Source of the DNA: Populus alba
Taxonomy: Eukaryota; Streptophyta; Magnoliopsida; Malpighiales; Salicaceae
NCBI RefSeq assembly: GCF_005239225.2
Contig: NC_133284.1
Span: 48,144,697 to 48,208,696 of the forward strand
DNA: 64,000 nucleotides
Direction: 5' to 3'
Below are positions 36,030 to 51,086 of this stretch, piece by piece. Below the pieces are notes generated by a model. That model ran no database searches. It worked only from the letters and a program-made list of their open reading frames with translations, and was not told where the DNA came from. Positions within the stretch are counted from its first letter, which is position 1, and every line of letters starts with the position of its first letter. The position numbers and the translations under genes are program-made.

Positions 36030-38830
36030 ATTATAGGGTGACAAGACATATGAGAGAATTTATAATGTTAATCAAGATACTTTCGGGACCTCAAAATATG
36101 AGGTGACATGTTTGATAACACTTAATTCTTAAGAAGTGTATGTTTTACTAGATCCAGGAGTCACACACTCCTTTGTATCACATAAATCTACTAGTAAACT
36201 AAATATCCAAATGTAAATTAAATAAAAGAGGTGTATTGTACAGCTTTAGGAGAGACTGTAGATATAAATGATATGTATGAGGGGTGTATTGTACTTATAA
36301 AGGTTCATGGTATGAAAGTAGATTTAGTACCTCTAAAGATGTATTATTTTGATGTAATATTGAAAATAGATTGAATGAGAAAGCACCGTACTAGTATAAG
36401 TTGTTTTACCAATATAATAAACTTTAAGGTACATTGTGTTGAATTGTATAATATTGGTGATGACTATAAAGAGATTGATGAGAAATGGAAGTACTACCTA
36501 CTTGGCTTATATCATGGATATTGAAAAGAGTTGATAAATTTGAAAATACAACTACAAGAATTGTTAGATAAATGATTCATTTGAGTTAACAATTCATATT
36601 AGGGAGCTCCTATGTTATTCATGAAAAAGAAGAATATGACTTTTCAACTCTGTATAGATTACTAACAATTGAATAGTGTGATTATGAAAAATAAGTATCT
36701 ATTTTCACAAATTGATGATTTATTTAATCAGCTAAAGGGAGTATAAATGTTCTAAAAAATAGACTTAAGGTTAGGATATCATAAGTTAAGAATAAAAGAG
36801 CAAGATGTTTGGAAGACTACCTTTAAAACTCGTTATGGGCATTTTAAATTCTTAGTTATGTCTTTTGGGTTGAAAAATGCCTTTGTGATGTTTATGAATT
36901 TAATGAATCAGGTTTTCTGACCATACTTGGATAAATATGTTATGGTGTTCATCGATTATATTCTAGCTTATTTCAATTCTCAAGTAGAACATGAACAACA
37001 TTAAGAATGATTTTACAGGTTTTGAGAGAAAATCAATTCTATGAAAAAGTTAGACAACTATGAATTCTAGCTAGACAATTTCGTATTCTTAAGGCATTTT
37101 ATATTTGTTGAAGAAATATATATGGATTCAAATATGGTAAAAGATCTATTAAAATGAAAAAGACCTACAAAATATGTCAGGAATTCATAATTTTCTTGGA
37201 TTGGCAGGGTATTATCTATGATTTATAAAATAATTTTCTATCATAGCCTCTCCTATGACTTGATTGACCAGAAAAGAAGTAAAGTTTAAATGCTAAAAAA
37301 AAAAAATGTAAAGATAGTTTATAGAAATTGAGAAAAAGTTTAACTTCAGCCTTAGTATTAACCCTTCATGAGGAATAAAAAGGTTTTGTAGTGTATAACG
37401 ATACCTATAAAAAAGGTATTAAATGTACACTGATACAATAATTTTATGCTTCTAGACAATTAAAGAAACATGAAGTGAACTATTTGGTGCGTGATCTAAA
37501 ATTAGTAATAGTTGTGTATATTCTAAGAGTTTAGAGACACTATTTATACAATTTTTCATCAATCATAAAAGCTTAAAATACTTGATATCACTAAAAGAAT
37601 TCAACACGCACTAGAGGAGATAGGTAAAGTTAATAAAAAAAACTATGAATGCATTATTGATGATCTGGGGATGGTAAACGTTTTAGTGAATACTTTAACT
37701 ATGTTTAGGTCCTAGATGATCCTTATTGGCATAAATAATAATAAGGCCAATGTTGTGAGATATGATTTTGGAGGCTCAATGGAAGGATACAAAAGTAGAA
37801 AAGTTTGAGTGAGATGCCTTTTTAAATTTTGGAAAAAAAAAACTTTGACGATGGAAATATGAATATACTCGCCAAATAATGATATATTGAAAGAAGAAGT
37901 TCCAAGAGTAGCTTTTTTCAGTGTTAGGATGAAAATAAGAGAACATTACTATGGACTTTGTGTTGTGTCTTCTAAGGAGTAGTGGAGGAAATTATATAAT
38001 TTGGGTAATTATTGATTGGATGACGAAGCCTAATTTGTTTTTACTAATGAAAATGATTGATCTAGTGGATAAACTAGCCAAGTTGTATATCGATGAAGTA
38101 GTCATACTTCATGGAGTTCTGGTATATATTATACATGACCGAGATCCTAGATTTACATATGGGTTGTGGCCAAGTGTCCAACAAGCTTTGAGAATAAAAT
38201 TTAAGATAAGTTAAATATTCTATCCCTAGACGAATTAGTAGTAAAAAAGGACCATTCATATTTTAAAAGATATGTTAAGGTCTCACACTCTTAATTTTGG
38301 ACAAAGCTGGGAAAGACACCTATCGTTGGTAGAATTTGTGTATAATAATAGTTTCTAGGCCATGGTAGGTATGAGGTAAGTGAAAGGAAACTAGTATGGT
38401 CAGAATTGGTGCAAATGACCATTTAAGGGATCCAAATGATAAATGCATGAATGAAAAAGGCTTAGGATAGATAGAAGAGTTATGTTGATAATTAGAGAAG
38501 GCCTTTAGAATTTAATGTAAGAGATTGAGTATTCCTGGGTTACATCCTGGAAAAAAGTCATCTAATTTGGTAAGAAAAAGAAGTTAGCACTGAGACATAT
38601 CGATCCCTTAAAAAATATAGAGATGATTGGACCAATAGCTTATCGACTAGCATTTCCAAACCACCTATCAAAGATATATAATGTATTTCATGTATTGATG
38701 CTCATGAACACCAAATTGGATCCTTCTCAATTCTTGCCACAAGTCCTGATCGAGGATAGAGAGGATTTGACATTTGATGTCAACCAATAAAGATCGTTGA
38801 TTGGAGCAAAAAGAAACTACAGAACAAGAA
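36030..38830 (+). pseudogene. pol: Chromovirus pol polyprotein relic (protease-RT-RNase H-integrase)
   Basis: Pol provides protease, reverse transcriptase, RNase H and integrase for retrotransposition. Readable islands: protease around 36125-36190 (VLLDPGVTHSFVSHK, the active-site DSG reading DPG); RT around 36760-36970 ([31 protein letters not shown], and FIDYIL where the catalytic FIDDIL is expected); RNase H around 37380-37560 (ASRQLKKHEVNY); integrase core at 37951-38211 (YIIWVIIDWMTK, LYIDEVVILHGV, HDRDPRF); and C-terminal region to about 38800. Stops and frameshifts separate the islands, and both protease and RT active sites carry substitutions. Dead beyond doubt. Confidence 0.87.
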
Positions 38831-38969
38831 GATTTCTCTAGTGAAAGCGTTATGGAGACATTCTCAAATAGACGAGGAAATTTAGGAAAAGTGGTTAGAG
38901 ATGAGAAAGAAGCATCCACCTTATTTTCAGATGTAGGTATGAATTTAAGTTTTGCAAATGAAATTTTTT

Positions 38970-38982
38970 TAAAAAAGGAGAA
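38970..38982 (+). other. Polypurine tract of the chromovirus
   Basis: AAAAAAGGAGAA immediately before TGTGAACACCC, the first bases of the right LTR. Confidence 0.75.
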
Positions 38983-39500
38983 TGTGAACACCCAACTTAA
39001 AATTTATAAACTAGAGTTAAATAGTGTAATCCTCAACACAAAAAATAATAATAAGGGTGAAATATCTCAATAAATTAGGTAAAGAACCTCAAACGAAATA
39101 AAGTAATAAATCAGTACTCAATGAGTACTAATATGTAGGTGATTGATAGAAATTAATACATAAGACAATTAATAGTGACATTGTTACAAGTTAGTCAAAA
39201 ACTCTCTTTTAATAAGTCCGACGACTATGAATAGTGAGGGAGAGTTCATTTTTTCTTTCATTTCTTCTTTTTATGCTTGTTCCTCTCAAGATTGTGAGTT
39301 TGAATAGTGATTTCAAGTAAATTCTAATATGGGAACCAATCTAAGTTAGAAAACCTTAGAGAGATAGAGAGTTGTAAAATAGAGAGAGAAAGCTTTAAAT
39401 TTTGGAAGAGAAAGAGGAGATACTTGAAGAATTTGGTAAGAACTTTTTAAAATTGAGTTGAGATAACAAAAGAAAAGGAACTTATTTTTATGTAATTGAA
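38983..39500 (+). repeat. Right LTR of the chromovirus, 3'-truncated
   Basis: Collinear with 34020-34540, including 'gaaccaatctaagttagaaa' and 'gagagaaagcttta'. Homology to the left LTR is lost at about 39500, well before that LTR would be expected to end. Confidence 0.78.
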
Positions 39501-40765
39501 CTATTTTCTTACCCAACCGCTATAAAACTCGAGTTGACCCGTAATTTGATTGATCTAAAGCCTAGACTAGGTTGGGCCTAATAAAAATAAGGAATTGACT
39601 CGGCATGACCTGCTTAAAAGTCCAAGTTGATTCGTAACCCAATCATCTTGAATAAATCCAAGTTCAAACCTAGTACAAAACCTTTTGAATTTTTCTATGA
39701 AAAAGTAAAAACGATATCATTGAATTGTAAGTCTAGGTTGACCCTTTCATTGATTCTTATCCTAAGTATAGTTTAATAGCCATGAAAAATATATATTTTT
39801 AAAATTAATAAATAAATAGGCCAGACATATGGTCCAATCCACGTATCTGGCTTAAAAGAATGGCCTGCACTGATCTCAAAGCACAACATATATTTTGATA
39901 TAAAAGAATTAATTGGAGAACACTATTTGGTTTTAAAAGAAAAATATCCAAATTAAACATTCCACGAGGCCATAAAGAAGAGCCTATCTGTTAACACAAA
40001 TTGACTTGGTTATAAAACTGTTCAAGGTCTTGTGTTGTCCATCCAAATACAACGTAATATAATATAATAGGTAAATGGGTCTTCATCTCCAGAAGGAATG
40101 GGCTTTATACTCTATAGTTACACTTTCGTTGTCCAGGACTTAAACAGCACTGAAGCCCATGATTTCAGCTCATTGATCTTGAAAAATATTAATAATAGTT
40201 GAGTTTATAATATTTTTTTATATATAATTCTTCGTCCTTGGTAATTTCATGCTTAACGTATAGTTATTATTTCAAAATAAAAAAAAAGGTAGATACAAGA
40301 GGGATATGTTCCTTGTTTTGAAATGATAACCATTTTAGAAATAAATTTATTTTATATACTAATTAGATTGTCCGCATTAAATTGCAGCTATTTATAATAA
40401 ATATTAATGAAAAATAATTAAAAAAAATATTTTCTAAGATGGAAACAAGTAATGTGATTTTTTAATTCTAAAATAAGGTCTATCTTTTTCACTTCATGAT
40501 ACAAGGTTTGATATAATTAGAAGATAAAATATATAGAATAGTAATGTATGATGCTGGAGCACACCAATAGACCCAACAATAAAAACATTAACACAAAAGC
40601 CCTACGTTTCAACAAATGAAAATTGATAAGCGCTTCCATTTTATTTATTTTTAATATAAAAGTGAGGAAAAAGATGTAGCTCTTTCTGCAGCTGTATTCA
40701 ACATGCATGTTGCCATAAGCCTACTAAGCATGACAGACTCATCTTGTTTGGGTTAGACAAGCTAG
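39501..40765. other. Intergenic, AT-rich
   Basis: No gene recognised. 39515-39800 has GTTGACCCG-like words reminiscent of the CCGGGT-rich element but no ends. Confidence 0.45.
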
Positions 40766-41314
40766 ATTTACAATATTTTTTAATTTAGTTATTCTACTTT
40801 TAATTTTTTTTTTCTCAATTTTTTTTAAAGTTCTTATAAATTTTAATTTTTTATCCTTCAAATCAAATTTATAGTTTTTTTAATAGTAACAATATATTTT
40901 TTAAAATTTATTAATAATTATATTAACAACAACAACAACAATTTTTAATTTTACCTTTCAAATTCAAATTTATGTTTTTATTATAGTAATATTTTTTTTT
41001 CAAATTTATTAATAATATTAATAATAATGAATATAATAATATTTACATTATAAATAATAATATTAAATATATCAGACCCATGTTGGTTGGGCCTGGCAAG
41101 TGTATCAGACCCACGATACTTTTCAATTCAGTCCTTCCACTTTTGATTTCTAATTTTTTTTTCCTTGACTCTTTTTTCAAAGTTCTTATAGTTTTTAATT
41201 TTACCATTCAAATCAAATTTATTGTTTTTTTTTTTTCTAATAGTAATAATTTTTTTTTTCAAATTTATTAATAATTATATTAATAATATTAACAACAACA
41301 ACAACAACAATAAC

Positions 41315-41348
<34 letters not shown>

Positions 41349-41415
41349 TTACCTTTCAAATCAAATTTATGATTTTTTTTATGGTAATAATATTTTTTTT
41401 AATTTTTTAAATATT

Positions 41416-41456
<41 letters not shown>

Positions 41457-42260
41457 CAATAATATTAAACATGTTTGATTCAAGTTTAAGTGGGTTTAGC
41501 AAACATGTTAGTCGTTAGGCCCAATGTTGGTTGGGTTTGGCATGTATGCGAAACCCACTTTCTTTCCCTTTTTTTTTTTTTTTTTTCTCTTTCTATCCCC
41601 CTAAAAAATCATGCCAACCATTCAGAATTTTAGAATTGTATATGAACTGTTTTAATAAAAGAAAAAGACAAAAAAAGATCTCGACCTAAATGTTAAAATT
41701 TTATGTCCTTAAGGGCAAATCAATATTTATACTACAACTCAAAAAACCTGAATAAATCATTTTATCTCCTATTATTCTTTTAATACCAAATATATCTCAT
41801 GGATAAGATAACCTTATCCCTAATTGCATGCTTAACGAGTTTTTGTGGCAAGGACAATTTTATCATTATACTACTTCAATTCATAGTGATATGTGTCTAA
41901 GTGAACAGTGCAACATTGATCTCCTTTAATATATTGTTTAATAAAAATAATAATTTTTAATTTTACCCTTCAAATCAAATTTATGGTTTTTTTTATAGTA
42001 ATAATATTTTTTTTTAATTTTTTTTATAATTATATAAATAATATTAATAATAATAAATATAATAATATTAAACATGCTTGACTCAAGTTTAAGTGTCTTT
42101 GACAAGCATGCCAAACCCATCATACTTGGGTTTGGCTAATGTGTCAACTCACTTTCTTATTCTTTCTTTTTTGTTTACTCTCTACCCCTCTCTGGAAAAA
42201 ATATCATGATCATTAAGTTGTATTGAACTATTTTAATAAAAAAAAAAAAAATAGTTTTTA
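40766..42260. repeat. Tandem/dispersed low-complexity repeat, about four copies
   Basis: Blocks at about 40770-41110, 41120-41560 and 41930-42160 share 'tcaaatcaaatttatggttt', long T runs and (AAT)n or (AAC)n microsatellites, then 'gttgggtttggcaagtgt'-like ends. Internal microsatellites include (TTA)n 41310-41347 and (AAT)n 41417-41452. Expressed function unlikely; transposon origin possible but ends not identified. Confidence 0.75.
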
Positions 42261-42805
42261 ATTCAAATGTTAAAATTTTGTGTCCTGAACGGTTCAATTA
42301 TTTTTTGCCCTTCCTTATTATGGTTCAATTCACATTAATCGTATCTTGATATACAATAAAACACTACTCTACTTTAATACATTGTATAATAATTTGTTTT
42401 CGTTGCTCCAATTAAATACGTTACTACTGTCCCTTTTATATCTGTACATTCTTTTTCTGGATACTAAATAAAGCCAATCTTAAAACTTAATGGAAGCGTG
42501 AATTCTCTTTTGTTTTTTGTTTTTTTCCGTAAGTGAACTTTGAACGATTTGTAAATTGCCTGCCGGTGTCACAGAATACTAAAATGTACAAGACAACACC
42601 ATATTATTGTTGTACAGGACATGAAGCAGGTAACCAAAGCATCTGCCTAGGAGGTGTTGGAAGGATGTTATAGAGGCTAAATTCCCTATGTACGTAAGTC
42701 TATTTTTAGGTGTGGGTCAAATATACCTTCCAATTTCCATTTTTGTTAGAAGCAGATAACCAAAAACATCAAGAAATAGGCTGAAAATCACGTGAGCCTC
42801 CACCT

Positions 42806-43641
42806 ACTCTTATTAAACACGGACTGTGCAACTGGTTGATTCAGTGGCTGGACTAGTCTAGATAAGATAAAAAACTGGTCAGTACAATAACCCGATAAAA
42901 CCCGGTCGATTCATGACCCGAGCGAACCTGGATGAGACCCAATGTTTTTTTTTTTTTTTTTAAATATGGTTTTTCTCCTATACCCTTCTTTTTTCATATT
43001 TTTTTAGTCGGTTATTAATACTTTTTAAATTTTACTATATAAATATTAGAAAAATGTTTTATTTTTTGAATGAGAAATTTGAAATCATTTAGTATATAAA
43101 CTCTATGTGTCCAAGAAAAAAAATATTTTTTTAATGTGAGATTTGAAACTCTTTCGTATATATATTTTATGTTTACAACAAAAAAATTAAGTTTTTCAAC
43201 GTGTTAGATAAAAAACTTTTTGATTTAAATATTTCAACTTAAAAGGATAACATAAGATCTTTTCAATATAAGATTTGAAGCCCTTCAATATATACACTCT
43301 ATGTTCAAAAGAAACCTTTAATATATATACTCTATGTTCATAAGAAAAAAGTTAGGTTTTTTCAATGTGGGATAAAATATTTTTTAGTTTAAATACTTCA
43401 ACTTAAAAGGATAACATAATATCTTTTCAATGTGGGATAATTTTTTTTTTTAAAATATTCTTTTAAACTTCATTATTTATAACATATATAACATATATTC
43501 AAATGGATTATTTCTTAATTTTTTCATGTAAAATATTAAAACTTTAAATATATATTTTTTAATTTTTCCAAGTTGATCCATGAAACCCGAGACCCAACTC
43601 TTTGGACCAGGTCAACCCCCGAGTCATGTTTGATAACTATA
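42806..43641. mobile_element. CCGGGT-rich TIR element, decayed copy 2
   Basis: The left end (tcttattaaacac, then 'cccgataaaacccggtcg') and right end ('ggtcaacccccgagtc', tttgataactat) match the element at 18933-19768 in order and spacing (about 836 bp in both). The middle is replaced by AT-rich sequence containing its own short duplications (for example 'acttaaaaggataacata' twice). Confidence 0.65.
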
Positions 43642-43864
43642 CCTCCCCCTTCCAATATGCCAAGGCTATGAATTTCAAGTTGAGAGTGGGTTAAGGACTT
43701 TGCGCACAACTTCTTGTCATTTTGTTACTTCTAACACAAGGTTTCAATTGAGAATTTTAAATTGTTTAGGGATAAAATAGATTATTTGGAGGCATTGATA
43801 CTACTTCAATAATTGAGGATATATTCAAAGTTTTATCTTTTGGTTTTGAATGACTCTTAATTAA

Positions 43865-44790
43865 TGTCATAATTCATTTCTACGTTATTTTTCAAAATAA
43901 AAAAATAAAATAAAAGCTGGCAACATGAAGAAAACAAGTCGATGAGGATTACAAAAAAATACAAAAAAGTCAAGATGCAATTTTGGAGGAAATTTAAGGC
44001 TTAATTGTACCCCTTTATACTCAATATTGAAGAAACAATGCATATTCAAAGTCAAATTAAATAATTATTGGATGAATCTACATAAAAAATTAAGTCAAAA
44101 AACATAATTAAATTTTTAATAGGCCAATTTGATTTAATCATGGGCAAAATTAAATTTTAATTATGTTTAAGAATTAATTTGAATCCAATTGAAGGATTTA
44201 ATTAGGTGTAATAATTTAATTATACTTGAAACGGGTCAAATTAATTTTATTAGGGACTTAATTGGTGAAAAAATAAGTTGGAGAGCCTAATTTGGGCTTA
44301 AATGAGAATATTGAAATTTTAAGAGATAAAATTTAATTTTTACTAAGTCAATTGATTAAAATTAAGAGCAAAATTTTAAGAAAATCAAAGTTTTGAGGGT
44401 CAATTAAGGATTAAATTAAAATATTTTGCATCCAATGACGATTTAGCAAAAGGCGTTAGACTATAGGGGTTTAATTGATTGAAACCTGAGGTGAAATTAA
44501 ATAAATTGCAAGTTTAATGGTCAATTAAAGATCAAATTACATAAATCAAAGACCAATAACCAATCTATAAAAGACACTACAATTAAGGGGTGATTTTGAA
44601 ATTTGGCATGAGCGAAATTGCATTAAATCCAAAGTTTGAGGTCAATTAGAGGTGCAATTAACATAAATCAAACGCTGAAGAACCAAATTGAACTTTAGCC
44701 AAAATCACTAATTTAAGGCAAAACAACATTGTTTTAAAAAAATAATGAAAAAAAAAATAATGAAAAAAAACTAGACAATATGTTGACTGG
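43865..44790 (+). repeat. Tat-type LTR fragment (solo or truncated)
   Basis: It begins TGTCATAATTCATTTC, like the LTR start at 14438 (TGTCATAACCC), and continues with the same style of degenerate 'gcttaattg' / 'gggtttaattg' units found at 14590-15040. No polypurine tract precedes it and no primer site follows. Confidence 0.55.
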
Positions 44791-44985
44791 TTACTGTCTT
44801 TTTTTTTCACATGAAAAAGCTACTCAGATCATTTACTTTACAGATATATTTAATACCTCTAACATTCATTAAATTTCACAAAACTTAAAAGCAAGTCATT
44901 ACTTGACATTTCTCTTTAACCCGTTATGATCCATTTTGACCGATTGACAACACAAAGATAAATCTGTATCGACAAGGATTAAAAT

Positions 44986-45026
44986 GACCAAACAACCTAT
45001 TTTCGGCAGCGTCCCACCTGGAGAGA
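44986..45026 (+). pseudogene. Short fragment resembling exon 1 of the downstream lectin receptor kinase
   Basis: 'acctattttcggcagcgt' and its surroundings (about 33 of 36 bases by eye) match 46892-46930 inside the S-locus glycoprotein part of the kinase gene. No longer homology was visible, so it is a tiny relic or a chance match. Confidence 0.35.
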
Positions 45027-46102
45027 TTGCAGTGAAGACTTGGGAAGCACGAAATTTGAATTGGAAAACGATACACACAAAGGTCACTGTTGGGTGTTGA
45101 TAGACAGCAACAGATTACTTCATTTCTTCCTAGTGGCCCACCATCTATCAGAATCTCACATTTTTCTTTGTTTTTGATTTTTTTTTCGAAAATCTCAGAC
45201 TTCTACACTAAATTAATCTTAAAACATACGAATGTGTTCTATCACCTCCTCCTAAAATTGACTATGTATAGCAATACTTGGCTACATTTTTTTTTTTCGT
45301 GAAGGCTGGTGAAAATTCTCTAAACATGGACAATCGTTTTTGAACTTCTTCGCTTACATGTGACAGCTGAAAGATACATATATCTACTAAACTACGGCTA
45401 TACCACGGGAAGCGAATGGAAACTACGAAATGAAAAATCTCTAAACATGGACAATCGTTTCTTTAATTTTAATGTATTTTTAAATAAAAATATTTCAAAA
45501 AATATCTACAACCATGTTCTTAAACACCCTGACCTGGGTTGCCGGATTACGAGGGCGTTGGGGTCATGGGTAGTGAGTCTAGTGACTTGTTGATTTCCCT
45601 TGAATGTTTCAAAGTGGTTGTTACATGTCTGCTCACCACTGTTGCCTTAATGCTTCCGTACAGGACAGATGCAGTAGGCTTGCAAGGGACAGTTCTCTCA
45701 CATTAGGTTGTATTTGATTAGTGTTTTAATATATAAAAGATAACTATAGAAAAGACCGATCATGTTTGATTAGAAGAATAAAAATAAATATATTTTTATA
45801 TATACTATGCATGATGTGAGAAAGTTCATAAATTTTGTTTAATATTTGGAACCACTAATTGTATTTCTGATGTTTTGATTGCTGCTATCCGAACCGTTTC
45901 CTTTTCTTGATCACATAAATTTCCCTCCATCTTTGTTTATTTTCATCTTCAAGTAGAGAAGAGAAAAGAAAGAAAGATCATAGCGATTTGCTCACGCAAA
46001 CAAATACGACCACTTCAACGTTACTTTCACCCTTGTAGATCGGAAACCATACCTGTATTCCATCACAGAAAGCAAAATAGTTCAAAGTTTTCCCAGTTGC
46101 TA
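45027..46102. other. Upstream region of the lectin receptor kinase
   Basis: It contains a direct repeat 'tctctaaacatggacaatcg' at 45317 and 45438, a fragment of the CCGGGT-rich TIR element near 45508-45560 ('cttaaacaccctgacctggg'), and an AT-rich stretch with TATA-like words (45785-45810). I cannot assign the transcription start. Confidence 0.5.
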
Positions 46103-49577
<3,475 letters not shown>

Positions 49578-50090
49578 TTGATTGTGCTGGATGAAATGTT
49601 CACAATTTTTGACATCATTAAACCTATTAAAAGGTATATTGAGTTTTTAGATGTATAAGTTGTTCCATTAATTAAATTGCTTAAAGTAGAGAGATAAGAG
49701 AAGAAAAATTACAAACTCGATTTTTAACGTGGTTTGACAAGTCCATATCTACATCTTAAGTACCAATTATACTTGAATATTATATTATTTTACTATTCCA
49801 AGTGAAAGATACAATGTCTTTGATGAATCCACACCAAGAAATTACACCATTTGAAGATATTTTCTTTTCAAGATTTTTTTCTTGATGACAATACCTCACC
49901 AATGCCAAAAGTTTATCCAAACTCTCAAGTGATTCCAATTATGATTTGTTTACAACAAAATTCACTCTCTAATATAAAAGATTGTACAATTGAAAACTAT
50001 AATCTCTATAGCTAACTCGATAACATTTAAGATGATTGAAGGTGTGTAAGTGTAATGAGTGTAAGATTTTATACTCTTATGCTAAAATAT
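49578..50090. other. 3' flank of the receptor kinase with possible copia-type LTR remnant
   Basis: 'tttaacgtggtttgacaagt' at 49724 followed by 'ccatatctacatc' resembles a motif frequent in plant Ty1/copia LTRs. No ends were identified. Confidence 0.4.
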
Positions 50091-51086
50091 TGTCACGACC
50101 TAAATTCCGGGTCCATGATAGGCAACATATCATAAGAACAAGTTGTTTAAAAATATCAAAAGAACAGACATATCAAAAGAACAAGTTGTTTAAAAATACG
50201 TAGCATTTTATAATTTTTAAAAATATTATATTATTAAAAAGTAATGAAACCAAATGATAGTTCAAAACTTCTCATTGGTAATTAAAACAAAAACAATAAT
50301 CTATAATACTCAAACATTGTCAAAAATCCAACTTAATTAAAACAGGGTAATAGCGGAGCGTTTAAGACATCAAATCAAAACTAAAAGGAAAGCCTTACAA
50401 AATAAGCAAGACATACCGACCAAAACTGAAGAAGCAGGAACACTCAACAAAGTTCACCTGCTATCATAAACTACAAACCTAAAATAATATTAAGAATGAG
50501 GGGTGAGTTCAACCAACTCAGTGAGGAAATAATATTTAATATATATTTTAGATATTAATATTAATAGTTACAAGTCGATTTATCTTGATATATACATATA
50601 CATATATCATAATATAGTGGAATATATGTTAGATATCAGATGACACCTGAAGGTAACTAGATGACACCCGAAGGTGACCACTGTGGGATGATCAGTTGCC
50701 ATAGGCTGATGCCTTTATCACCAACTAGATATACAAAATACTATGTGCACATAGGCTAACTACTCTCCGTTAGCATGGAGTTACTGACAAGTCCTATATC
50801 AAGACATAATAGATATTCGCAAAATCATCAAAGAAATATATATCATATTGAATAAAACTTAGTTTGACAGAAAGCCAGTGCAAATTCAAGAATAAGTGAG
50901 TACTTGAAAAATAGAGTAACATATATAAGTATTCAAGAGATTAACTAGTCGTACTCATCATATAATCAACATACATATTTTATATACTATATGCATATTA
51001 AAGATTATTTCACTCACCAGAAAAATATAGAACTAAAATGAACACAAGATGAAAGACCCGAAAAATCTATCGAGGATCGTTAGGAG
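50091..51086 (+). repeat. LTR-like sequence, interrupted at 51087 by the Tat-type element
   Basis: It begins TGTCACGACCTAAATTCCGG, a typical Ty3/gypsy-like LTR start, and contains 'ccaactcagtgaggaaataa', a phrase common in such LTRs. No internal genes. It ends abruptly where TGTCGCACCCC of the next element begins. Confidence 0.45.

Larger units (their letters stand above)
32024..39500 (+). mobile_element. Degenerate Ty3/gypsy chromovirus (Tekay/Del-like) retrotransposon
   Basis: Left LTR material (32024-34560, internally repeated and interrupted by a CACTA-like end), about 1.4 kb without readable gag, a pol relic in the order protease, RT, RNase H, integrase (36030-38830), a polypurine tract at 38970-38982 and a partial right LTR from 38983. 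Integrase lying after RNase H, and the long C-terminal region (VFLGYILEK, ILATSPD-like), fit Ty3/gypsy chromoviruses. Numerous stops and shifts show it is old. Confidence 0.82.

Noticed and set aside
46097..46102. Two-codon upstream extension of the receptor kinase
   Set aside because: It starts with TTG; the ATG at 46103 is followed directly by a normal signal peptide.
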